From Celeribacter naphthalenivorans (lineage in GTDB: Bacteria; Pseudomonadota; Alphaproteobacteria; Rhodobacterales; Rhodobacteraceae): a DNA stretch of 64,000 nucleotides. The stretch covers positions 620,001-684,000 of the forward strand of contig NZ_JAIVLK010000001.1 in NCBI RefSeq assembly GCF_020524585.1, given 5' to 3'. Shown piece by piece: positions 24,701-32,154 of the stretch. The position numbers and the translations under genes were made by a program. A model generated the notes under the pieces. That model saw nothing but the letters and a program-made list of their open reading frames with translations. It was not told the DNA's origin and did no database searches. The first letter of the stretch is position 1. The number at the start of each line of letters is the position of its first letter.

Positions 24701-25498
24701 ATGGATGTCGAGCTGAACGGGGAAACCCGGCTCTATCCGATCGCGGGCGATCCGATCGCTCAGGTCAAATCGCCGGGGCTTTTGACGGGCATTCTGGTCG
24801 CACGCGGCCTCAACGCGCTTGTGCCGCCGATGCATGTGCGTCCGGGCGACTATGCCGGTTTTGTCGCGATGATGAAACAGCTGCCCAATGTCGGCGGACT
24901 GATCGCCACCGTGCCGCACAAACAGGCGACGTTGCCGCTCTGCGATCATCCGACGGAGCGGGCCGTGTTCGCAGGCTCCGTCAATGTGATGAACAAACGC
25001 GAAGACGGCACATGGCAGGGCGATAACACCGATGGTCAGGGCTATATGAACGGCGTGGCCGAATGCGGTTTTGACATCAAAGATAAACGTGCGCTTTTGG
25101 TCGGTGTCGGCGGGGCGGGGGCGGCGATTGCCTATGAAATCCTCGCGCGTGGGGCCGCCTATCTGGCGATCCACGACGTCGACGAGAGCCGCCGCGACGC
25201 CACGATTGCGCGGCTGTCAGACCGCTTTCCCGGCAAGGTCGGCGTCGGCAGTGCCGATCCGACGGGGTTCGATTTCATCGGCAACGCCACGCCCGTTGGC
25301 ATGCGCGAGGGCGATCCTCTGCCCATCGAGGCGGAGAAATACGAGGCGCATCAATTCGTCGCCGACAGCATCACGAAACCGGAGATCACGCCGCAGCTTG
25401 CCATCGCACAGAGCAAGGGCTGCGCCATCATGCCGGGGCTCGGCATGTTCAACGCGCAGGCGGATCTTTTGGTCGACGTCATGACGGGGAGCGCGTGA
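24701..25498 (+). CDS. Shikimate/quinate dehydrogenase-like protein (AroE family, variant)
   Basis: About 265 residues with the AroE fold. The catalytic Lys74 (TVPHK) and Asp111 (DNTDG) and the Asn of SVNVM are present. Two differences stand out. The shikimate-carboxylate motif, H-S-x-S-P in AroE, reads QVKSP (21-25), so the first serine is valine. After the nucleotide loop GVGGAGAAI the second strand ends HDVDESR (158-164), an acidic residue where biosynthetic AroE has the NADP-binding Asn-Arg; this favours NAD+, as in catabolic quinate/shikimate dehydrogenases. I prefer ATG 24701 because AGGGAGG ends 8 bases before it; ATG 24695 is only 2 bases from it. It precedes an ABC importer, which also argues for catabolism. 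Confidence 0.8.
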   Translation: MDVELNGETRLYPIAGDPIAQVKSPGLLTGILVARGLNALVPPMHVRPGDYAGFVAMMKQLPNVGGLIATVPHKQATLPLCDHPTERAVFAGSVNVMNKREDGTWQGDNTDGQGYMNGVAECGFDIKDKRALLVGVGGAGAAIAYEILARGAAYLAIHDVDESRRDATIARLSDRFPGKVGVGSADPTGFDFIGNATPVGMREGDPLPIEAEKYEAHQFVADSITKPEITPQLAIAQSKGCAIMPGLGMFNAQADLLVDVMTGSA

Positions 25499-25547
25499 CG
25501 CCAAACGGGGACACATCCCCTCATCAGCATCTATCAGGGAGGAGACC

Positions 25548-26675
25548 ATGCTGAAATCACTACTGACAGGAACCGCACTCGCGGCGGGTCTGGGGTTTGC
25601 CGCACAAGCGGAGACGGTTCACATCGCCAATATCGCCGAGCTTTCGGGCGCAGGTGCTGCGGCTGGGTCGGTTTGGGCCGACGGTGTGCATCTTGCCATC
25701 GATGAGATCAACGAGAGCGGCGGCATTTTGGGCATGAAAGTCGACATGCGCGAATACGACAGCCAGACCGATCCGCTGCAATCGCGCGCCTTGGTGCAAA
25801 AGGCCATCGATGAAGGGGCTTTTGCCTTGCTCGGCACGGTCTATTCGTCCTCGACCGTGGTGAATATGCTGGTCGCTCAGCAAAACGGCATCCCGCAGTT
25901 CACCGGCTCCGAGGCGCCGTCGATCACCGAGAAGGGCAATCCCTACATCTTCCGCACCACCTTTGGGGCGCAGAAAGGCATGCCGAAGATCGGCGCCTAT
26001 CTCAAGGACACGCTGGGCGTGACCAAGATCGCCATCGCTTGGGCCAACACCGAATACGGCAAAGGCGGCCACGATGCGTTTTCTGCCGTGGCCGAAGAGA
26101 TGGGCCTCGATATCGTCGCCGATGTGGCCTCTGAACAGGGGCAGGCGGATTTCTCCGCCGATGTGCTCAAGATCAAGAACTCCGGCGCAGAGGCGGTCTT
26201 TGTCTATCTGACCGAAGAGGAAAGCGCCCGCTTCCTGATCGAAGCGGAAAAACAGGGGCTCGACGTGCCGAAAGTCGGCGACACGGTGTTGACCTCGCAA
26301 AAGGTCATCGACCTTGCAGGCGGTGCCGCCGAGGGTGCGCTTGGCCATGTCGGACTGTCCGCAGATGCGCCGGTGCCGCTGTTGCAGGAGATGGATGCGA
26401 AATTCACCGAACGCTTTGGCTACCGCCCGGATCACAACGCGATCAAGGGCTATATCGGCGCCTATTCGATCAAATACGGTGCTGAAATCGTTGGCGAAAT
26501 CGACAGCCAGAAGCTGACCGATGCGATGCATGGTCTGTGCCTCGATGCCGAGGAATACCCGGGCGTTCTGATGGACATTTGCTGGGATGAAAACGGCGAG
26601 GTGGCCCGCGAAAGCTTCATGGTGGAGGTCAAGAACGACGCGCAGGAGATCACCACCATTCTGCCGCCGAACTGA
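25548..26675 (+). CDS. Branched-chain amino acid-type ABC transporter substrate-binding protein (copy 1)
   Basis: A 375-residue periplasmic binding protein of the HAAT (LivJ) family. The signal peptide (about 1-22, ending AAQA) is followed by VHIANIAELSGAGAAAG and AIDEINESGGILGMKVDM. The two-lobed fold binds small carboxylated compounds, not only branched-chain amino acids. GGGAGGAG precedes the ATG. It lies 49 bases after the AroE-like gene and is followed by a stable hairpin and then a close paralogue. With LivHMGF downstream it would deliver the substrate of this catabolic locus, probably a polar ring carboxylate or hydroxylated compound (inference). Confidence 0.88.
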   Translation: MLKSLLTGTALAAGLGFAAQAETVHIANIAELSGAGAAAGSVWADGVHLAIDEINESGGILGMKVDMREYDSQTDPLQSRALVQKAIDEGAFALLGTVYSSSTVVNMLVAQQNGIPQFTGSEAPSITEKGNPYIFRTTFGAQKGMPKIGAYLKDTLGVTKIAIAWANTEYGKGGHDAFSAVAEEMGLDIVADVASEQGQADFSADVLKIKNSGAEAVFVYLTEEESARFLIEAEKQGLDVPKVGDTVLTSQKVIDLAGGAAEGALGHVGLSADAPVPLLQEMDAKFTERFGYRPDHNAIKGYIGAYSIKYGAEIVGEIDSQKLTDAMHGLCLDAEEYPGVLMDICWDENGEVARESFMVEVKNDAQEITTILPPN

Positions 26676-26707
26676 GGCGCCAGACGCAGCCGGAAAGATG
26701 AAGAATA

Positions 26708-26731
26708 CCCTGTGCCGGGGACGGCGCAGGG
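26708..26731 (+). other. Intercistronic hairpin after binding-protein gene 1
   Basis: CCCTGTGCC (26708-26716) pairs with GGCGCAGGG (26723-26731) over nine positions with one G-U pair and a 6-base loop. There is no T-run. It probably protects the mRNA 3' end of the binding-protein cistron. A similar hairpin follows copy 2. Confidence 0.5.
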
Positions 26732-26802
26732 GTCGCAGATCAGGACCCACGCACATCAAACGGGCCGAGCTGCGTTACGAGGAGTGTTCTAGGGAGGAAC
26801 CG

Positions 26803-27936
26803 ATGATGAAACGCAACGTTTTGGCGGGCGTCAGCCTGACCGCGATGCTGATGGCCGGGGGCGCATATGCCGACACGGTCAAGATCGCCAATATTTCCGA
26901 ACTGTCCGGGGCAGGTGCTGCGGCGGGGACCGTCTGGGCCCATGGGGTCGATCTGGCGGTGGATGAGATCAACGAACATGGCGGCATTCTTGGCATGCAG
27001 GTCGAGATGCGCGAATACGACAGCCAAACCGACCCGCTGCAATCGCGCGCCTTGGTGCAAAAGGCCATCGACGAGGGCGCTTTTGCGCTTTTGGGCACTG
27101 TGTATTCGTCCTCGACCGTGGTGAACATGCTGGTGGCGCAACAAAACGGCATCCCGCAATTCACCGCCTCCGAGGCGCCGTCGATCACGCAAAAGGGCAA
27201 TCCCTATATCTTTCGCACCAACTGGGGCGCGCAAAAAGGCATGCCCAAAATCGGCGCCTATATGAGGGACCAGCTGGGCGTCGAGAATGTCGCCGTCGCC
27301 TGGGCCAACACCGAATTCGGCAAGGGCGGGCACGACAGCTTTGTCGAGATCGTCGAAGAGATGGGCCTCAAGGTCGTGGCCGATGTGCCGTCCGAGCAGG
27401 GCCAGGCGGATTTCTCCGCCGATGTGCTCCGGATCAAGAATTCCGGCGCCGAGGCGGTGTTCATCTATCTCACCCAAGAAGAGGCCGCGCGCTTTTTGAT
27501 GGAGGCCACCAAGCAAGGTCTCGAGATCCCGAAAATCGGCGACAGTGTGCTGACCTCCGAGAAGGTGATCGAGCTGGCTGGCCCTGCCGCCAATGGCGCG
27601 AAAGGCCATGCGGCGCTGACCATCGCCGCCGATGAGCCGCGGGTACAGGAATTTGCCGCCAAGTTCACCGACCGCTTTGGCTACAGCCCCGATTACAACG
27701 CGATGAAGGGCTATATCGGCGCCTACACGATCAAGTACGCCACCGAAATGGTCGGCGAAGTGGACAGCCAGAAACTGGCTGACACGGTGCATGGGCTTTG
27801 CCTCGATGCCGAGGAATACCCCGGCGTTCTGATCGACATGTGCTGGGACGACACCGGTGAGGTGTCGCGCGAAAGCTACATGGTCGAGGTCGTCAACGGC
27901 CAGGAACAGGTATCCGAGGTTCTCCCCGCGAACTGA
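26803..27936 (+). CDS. Branched-chain amino acid-type ABC transporter substrate-binding protein (copy 2)
   Basis: A 377-residue paralogue of the preceding binding protein, with a signal peptide (about 1-24, ending GGAYA) and long blocks identical to copy 1, for example the stretch from DPLQSRALVQKAIDEGAF to QQNGIPQFT and KGYIGAY near the C-terminus. The start is ATG 26803 (ATG 26806 also possible), preceded by AGGGAGGAA. The pair must come from a tandem duplication, and both reading frames are intact, so both are probably used with the one LivHMGF set. The differences lie mostly in surface and hinge regions, with Gly to Ala in the QFTGSEAP loop, so altered ligand range is possible. Confidence 0.88.
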   Translation: MMKRNVLAGVSLTAMLMAGGAYADTVKIANISELSGAGAAAGTVWAHGVDLAVDEINEHGGILGMQVEMREYDSQTDPLQSRALVQKAIDEGAFALLGTVYSSSTVVNMLVAQQNGIPQFTASEAPSITQKGNPYIFRTNWGAQKGMPKIGAYMRDQLGVENVAVAWANTEFGKGGHDSFVEIVEEMGLKVVADVPSEQGQADFSADVLRIKNSGAEAVFIYLTQEEAARFLMEATKQGLEIPKIGDSVLTSEKVIELAGPAANGAKGHAALTIAADEPRVQEFAAKFTDRFGYSPDYNAMKGYIGAYTIKYATEMVGEVDSQKLADTVHGLCLDAEEYPGVLIDMCWDDTGEVSRESYMVEVVNGQEQVSEVLPAN

Positions 27937-27967
27937 CGTTCGCACCTCCGGCGGCAAGACCGCCACG

Positions 27968-27997
27968 CCCTGTCCCGCAAGTCCCTGTGGGGCAGGG
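27968..27997 (+). other. Intercistronic hairpin after binding-protein gene 2
   Basis: CCCTGTCCC (27968-27976) pairs with GGGGCAGGG (27989-27997), nine positions with one G-U pair, followed by TTACGTTT. It resembles the hairpin after copy 1 and would lower transcription or stabilise the upstream mRNA, giving more binding protein than permease. Confidence 0.5.
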
Positions 27998-28028
27998 TTA
28001 CGTTTCACACAAATGAGAAGGACTGGCC

Positions 28029-28907
28029 ATGGCCGAGCTTCTGCAAATCTTAGTCTCGGGACTGTCGGCGGGCGCGATCTACGCGCTGGCGGCTGTCGGC
28101 TTTACCCTGCTGTGGCAGGCGTCCCAAACCATCAATTTCGCGCAGGGCGAATTCGTCATGCTGCCCGCGTTCTTCGTGCTGGCGGGCATGACCATTTTCG
28201 GCCTGCCGCTTTGGGCCGCGATCCTGACTGCGCTTGTGCTGTCGCTCGTGGTTCTGGGCGCGATGTTCAAGAAACTGATCGTCGAGCCGATGCTGCCGCA
28301 TGGCACGCTGCCGCTGGTGATCGCCACCATCGCGCTTGGCATTCTGATGAAGGAAAGTGTCAAGGAGTTCTACTCCGCGCAGGGCCAGCCCTTTCCGCCG
28401 CTTTTCCCGCAGCATGTGATCAACTTCTTCGGCGCCTCGATCTCCATTCAGGACATCTGCAACCTCGTTGTGGCCTTCGCCGCGATCATTTCGCTGCAGC
28501 TGTTTCTGGGCCGCACCCGCACTGGTCGCGCCATGCAGGCGACCGCCCAGGACCCGCGCGTGGCCGAAATTCTCGGCGTCGATGTGAAAAAGATGGTGAT
28601 GTACACCTTCCTGATCAACGGCGCGCTGGCGGCCATTGCCTCGATCCTGATTTCTCCGGTCTATCTGGCGAAATTCTCCAACGGTGAGACGCTTGGCATG
28701 ATCGCCTTTATCGCGGCCATCGTCGGCGGGTTCAACCAGATCAAGGGCGCGCTTTTGGGCGGGCTTCTGATCGGGGTGATCGACAACCTCGCCGCCGTTT
28801 ACGTTTCCGCCGAATACCGCACGGCGATCCCGCTCATCCTTTTGATCGTCATCATCATGGTGCGCCCGCAAGGCATCTTGGGCACGCCCGAAGGGAGGAC
28901 CGTATGA
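28029..28907 (+). CDS. livH: Branched-chain amino acid-type ABC transporter permease (LivH family)
   Basis: A 292-residue inner-membrane permease with about eight helices. The N-terminus ILVSGLSAGAIYALAAVGFT is the classic LivH opening, followed by TINFAQGEFVML. The C-terminal half has GMIAFIAAIVGGFNQIKGAL and GLLIGVIDNLAAVY, the EAA-like contact with the ATPases. It overlaps the start of the second permease (ATGA), and the ATG at 28029 is preceded by GAGAAGGAC. It works with the two binding proteins upstream. The symbol denotes the family and does not mean that branched-chain amino acids are the substrate. Confidence 0.9.
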   Translation: MAELLQILVSGLSAGAIYALAAVGFTLLWQASQTINFAQGEFVMLPAFFVLAGMTIFGLPLWAAILTALVLSLVVLGAMFKKLIVEPMLPHGTLPLVIATIALGILMKESVKEFYSAQGQPFPPLFPQHVINFFGASISIQDICNLVVAFAAIISLQLFLGRTRTGRAMQATAQDPRVAEILGVDVKKMVMYTFLINGALAAIASILISPVYLAKFSNGETLGMIAFIAAIVGGFNQIKGALLGGLLIGVIDNLAAVYVSAEYRTAIPLILLIVIIMVRPQGILGTPEGRTV

Positions 28908-29875
28908 CCGCGCTCCGTCTGCTTTTTCTCGTTGCTTTTGGCCTCGCGCTGTTCATCGCGCCTTTGGGGCAGGGCAATTACATCATCTATGTTCTGTGCT
29001 CCTGGCTGATCTTTTCGATCTCCGCCATGGGCCTCAACCTCACCCTTGGCTACGCCGGGCAAATCAGCCTCGCGCAGGCCGCTTTCATGGGCATCGGCGC
29101 CTATATCACGGCGCTTTTGACCATGGCGGGGGTGCATTGGATCGTTGCTGTTTTCTGTTCGATCGGCGCAAGCTTTGTGATCGGGCTGGTGCTGGGCTAC
29201 CCGGCGCTGCGCGTTCAACACCACTTCCTCGCCTTCGTGACGCTGGCTTTCACCACGCTGGTGTTCCTCGTGCTGCGCAATGAGGACTGGCTCACCGGTG
29301 GCTCTCTGGGCCTCGTCGGCATCCCGCGTCCGGTGTTCGGGCCGTTCGACACGATGAAGCAACTGCCGTTCTACTATTTCACCGTGGTCTGTTTCCTGAT
29401 CACCGCAGGCGTCATGGCGTGGATGCTGCATTCGCCCTGGGGCCGCGCCTTCAAGGCGCTGCGCGAGAACCCGATCCGGGCCAACTCGCTGGGGCTGAAC
29501 ACCACGCGGATGACGCTTTTGGCCTTTGCCATCGGCTCCGCCATGGGTGGCCTCGCGGGCGCGTTGCAAGCCCCACTGGTGCAGTTCATCGAACCCGGTT
29601 CTTTCACCCTGATCCTCTCGCTGAAAATTCTGTTGATGGTGATCGTCGGCGGCTCCGGCTATTTCTTCGGGCCGATCCTTGGCGCAGGCCTTGTGGTGCT
29701 CTTGCCGGAAATGCTGCGCTTCACCGATGGCTATTACCTGATCATCTATGCGCTTCTGGTGCTGGTGGTGATGATCTTCTCGCCGCATGGGCTCATCGGT
29801 CTTGGCCAGAAACTTCTCTCCTCCTTCAAACCGCGCGAAGAGCGGGGCGATCTCAAACAGGGAGCACAATTGTGA
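28904..29875 (+). CDS. livM: Branched-chain amino acid-type ABC transporter permease (LivM family)
   Basis: A 323-residue permease partner of LivH. It has the LivM hallmarks GLNLTLGYAGQISLAQAAFM (42-61), LRVQHHFLAFVTLAFTTLVF and GRAFKALRENPIRANSLGLN, and in the last third KILLMVIVGGSGYFFGPILG. About nine membrane helices are visible. It overlaps livH by 4 bases at the start and the ATPase gene at the end (TGATG), so the permeases and ATPases are made in fixed proportion. It lacks the extra N-terminal domain of some LivM proteins. Confidence 0.9.
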   Translation: MTALRLLFLVAFGLALFIAPLGQGNYIIYVLCSWLIFSISAMGLNLTLGYAGQISLAQAAFMGIGAYITALLTMAGVHWIVAVFCSIGASFVIGLVLGYPALRVQHHFLAFVTLAFTTLVFLVLRNEDWLTGGSLGLVGIPRPVFGPFDTMKQLPFYYFTVVCFLITAGVMAWMLHSPWGRAFKALRENPIRANSLGLNTTRMTLLAFAIGSAMGGLAGALQAPLVQFIEPGSFTLILSLKILLMVIVGGSGYFFGPILGAGLVVLLPEMLRFTDGYYLIIYALLVLVVMIFSPHGLIGLGQKLLSSFKPREERGDLKQGAQL

Positions 29876-30624
29876 TGCACAGCGATACGGTTCTGTCCGT
29901 TCAGGACATCAACAAACATTTCGGTCCCATCCGCGCCGTCAATGGTGTGAGCTTCGAGGTGCAAAAGGGCGAAATCCTTGGCCTCATCGGCCCCAACGGC
30001 TCTGGCAAATCGACGCTCTTCAACTGCATCCTGGGTCAACTCACGCCCACCTCGGGCGGGGTGCAGATCAACGGCAAATCCGTGGCGGGCGCTCAGGCGC
30101 ATGAGCTGAGCAAACTGGGCATTGGCCGGACGTTTCAACAGTTGTCTGTGTTTCCCGAAATGACGGTGATCGAAAACATCATCATGGCGGGCCAAGAGCA
30201 TAAGGGCACCATGCTCACGCGTCTGTTTGGCAAATCCGACGCAGGGCTGACCGGCGAGGCGGAGGAAATGATCCGTTTCTTCCGGCTCGAACACCTGCGT
30301 GACGAGAAAGCCGGGTCTTTGTCCTACGGGCAACAAAAGCTGCTCGATGCCGCCATGGCCTTTATGGCCGGGCCGGAGATCGTGCTTTTGGACGAACCGG
30401 CTGGCGGCGTGAACCTGACGATGCTTCAGTATCTGAAAGAACGCCTGATCACCTACAACCGCGAACACGGCACGACCTTTGTCGTGATCGAGCACAACAT
30501 GGAATTCGTCATGTCGCTCTGCACGCGGATCATCGTGCTGGCCGAGGGGCAGATCATCGCCGAGGGCAGCCCCGACGAGATCCGTTCCAACCAGCAAGTC
30601 ATCGACGCATATCTGGGAGGCTGA
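29875..30624 (+). CDS. livG: Branched-chain amino acid-type ABC transporter ATPase (LivG family)
   Basis: A 249-residue ATPase. Walker A is GPNGSGKST (39-47); the Q-loop region GIGRTFQQLSVFPEMTVIEN is typical of LivG; the signature is LSYGQQKLLDAAMAF; Walker B is IVLLDEPAGGVN; the H-loop is VIEHNMEFVMSLC. The ATG at 29875 overlaps the livM TGA; a GTG one codon upstream is in frame. An upstream open extension runs inside livM and is rejected. It energises uptake with LivF. Confidence 0.92.
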   Translation: MHSDTVLSVQDINKHFGPIRAVNGVSFEVQKGEILGLIGPNGSGKSTLFNCILGQLTPTSGGVQINGKSVAGAQAHELSKLGIGRTFQQLSVFPEMTVIENIIMAGQEHKGTMLTRLFGKSDAGLTGEAEEMIRFFRLEHLRDEKAGSLSYGQQKLLDAAMAFMAGPEIVLLDEPAGGVNLTMLQYLKERLITYNREHGTTFVVIEHNMEFVMSLCTRIIVLAEGQIIAEGSPDEIRSNQQVIDAYLGG

Positions 30625-30626
30625 CC

Positions 30627-31358
30627 ATGTCTGCTATGCTTGAACTCAAAAACCTATACGGCGGTTACGGCAAGATCACGATCCTCAACGGCACCACCTT
30701 TTCGATCCCGCGCGGCACGATCACCACGGTGATCGGTCCCAATGGCGCGGGCAAATCGACGGTGTTCAAAGCCATCTTCGGAATGCTCGACATCCACTCG
30801 GGCCAGATCATTTTCGATGGTGAGGATGTCACGCGGTCGTCGCCCAAACAGATGATCGGCCATGGCGTCACCTACGTGCCGCAGGGCCGCAATGTGATCC
30901 CGCAGCTCTCCGTTTGGCACAATCTGGAGATGGGCGGCATCACCTCCAACGATCAGGCCAGCGTCAAACGCCGGATGGAATTGGTGATGGATCAATTCCC
31001 GATGCTGCGCCAGTTCAAGGACCGCAAGGCGATCGAACTGTCTGGCGGGCAACAGAAACAACTCGAGATCGCGCGCTCTCTCTTGCTCGATCCGAAACTG
31101 GTGCTCATTGACGAGCCGTCCATCGGCCTGTCGCCCAATCTGGTGCAGGAGGTCTTCGAGACGCTCAAGACGCTGCGCGACGAAGGTGTCACCATCTTGA
31201 TGGTCGAACAAAACGCCAAGGCGGCGCTGGCGATGTCGGATGACGGGATCGTTTTGGAACTGGGCCAGATGCGGATGCACGACAAGGCCGACAAGCTTTT
31301 GGCCGACCCGAAGGTCGGCCAATTGTTTCTGGGTGGTCATATGGAGGAGGTGGCCTGA
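30627..31358 (+). CDS. livF: Branched-chain amino acid-type ABC transporter ATPase (LivF family)
   Basis: A 243-residue ATPase starting 2 bases after livG. It has the LivF opening LELKNLYGGYGKITILNGTT, Walker A GPNGAGKST (37-45), the YVPQGRNVIPQLSVWHNL Q-loop segment, the signature ELSGGQQKQLEIARSL, Walker B LVLIDEPSIGLSP and the H-loop ILMVEQNAKAALAMSD. It closes the importer operon. The next gene is convergent, 19 bases away, with no obvious terminator between them. Confidence 0.92.
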   Translation: MSAMLELKNLYGGYGKITILNGTTFSIPRGTITTVIGPNGAGKSTVFKAIFGMLDIHSGQIIFDGEDVTRSSPKQMIGHGVTYVPQGRNVIPQLSVWHNLEMGGITSNDQASVKRRMELVMDQFPMLRQFKDRKAIELSGGQQKQLEIARSLLLDPKLVLIDEPSIGLSPNLVQEVFETLKTLRDEGVTILMVEQNAKAALAMSDDGIVLELGQMRMHDKADKLLADPKVGQLFLGGHMEEVA

Positions 31359-31377
31359 GCCACCTCACACATCTATG

Positions 31378-32154
31378 TCACTCGGTAAAACCGGGACGGG
31401 GGACGCTGCCCATCAGGGTCTGGCTCAAGCCCCCGTCCACCACAATTTCCTGACCATTGATATAGCTGGCGCGGTCCGAGGCAAGGAACGCGCTGGCATG
31501 TGCCATGTCCTCTGCGGCGCCGATCCGGCCGGTGGGCACGCGGCGCTCGCGCGCGGCTTTGACCTCTGTGTTGGCGTAGAACGGCTCCGACATGGGGGTG
31601 AGCACCAGACCGGGCGACACCACATTCGAGCGCAGCCCCTTAGGACCCCACTCATAGGCCAAGGTGCGCGACAGCATCGCGACACCGGCCTTGCCGGGCG
31701 AATAGGCGCCGGAGAAGGGCTGCGGCTGGCTCGCCGAGATCGACGCCACATGAATGAGCGCGCCTTTGCCTTTGGCGATCATCTGCGCGCCAAAGGCCTG
31801 CGCGGTGATGAAACAGCCATCGAGATTGACCCGCAGCATCGCCTGCCAGTCTTCCAGCGCCAACTCTTCCAAGGGACCGGGGCGCAGGATTCCGGCGTTG
31901 TTCACCAAGACATCCGCACCGCCCAGCTTGGCGATCTGCGCCGCCGCCTTGGCGACCGAGGCCGGATCGGAGACATCGCAGCCAAAGCCATAGCCGTCCA
32001 CCGCATGTGCCGCCGCCTCGGCATCCTCGGCACGGTAGTCGAGGGCCACCACCGTGGCCCCCAGCTCTTTGAACGTCGCAAGCATCGCCCGGCCAATGCC
32101 GCCCGATCCGCCGGTCACAACAGCGATTTTCCCTGTGAAATCAATCCAACCCAT
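31378..32154 (-). CDS. Short-chain dehydrogenase/reductase (SDR 1)
   Basis: A 258-residue classical SDR: cofactor loop VVTGGSGGIGRAM (12-24), VALDYRAEDAE (Asp after strand 2, favouring NAD), DVLVNNAGILRPG, the catalytic Ser in HVASISASQPQP and YSPGKAGVAML (YxxxK), and the C-terminal YINGQEIVVDGGLSQ. It would interconvert a secondary alcohol and a ketone. Its start codon directly abuts the stop of the flavoprotein gene (copy 3) with no gap, so the two are cotranscribed. An oxidised ketone is exactly the kind of substrate a KstD-like enzyme needs, so consecutive steps are plausible. Confidence 0.87.
   Translation of the reverse strand: MGWIDFTGKIAVVTGGSGGIGRAMLATFKELGATVVALDYRAEDAEAAAHAVDGYGFGCDVSDPASVAKAAAQIAKLGGADVLVNNAGILRPGPLEELALEDWQAMLRVNLDGCFITAQAFGAQMIAKGKGALIHVASISASQPQPFSGAYSPGKAGVAMLSRTLAYEWGPKGLRSNVVSPGLVLTPMSEPFYANTEVKAARERRVPTGRIGAAEDMAHASAFLASDRASYINGQEIVVDGGLSQTLMGSVPRPGFTE

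Noticed and set aside
25507-25520. GGGG-ACACAT-CCCC mini hairpin before binding-protein gene 1
   Set aside because: Only four pairs; too weak to call a terminator or riboswitch.
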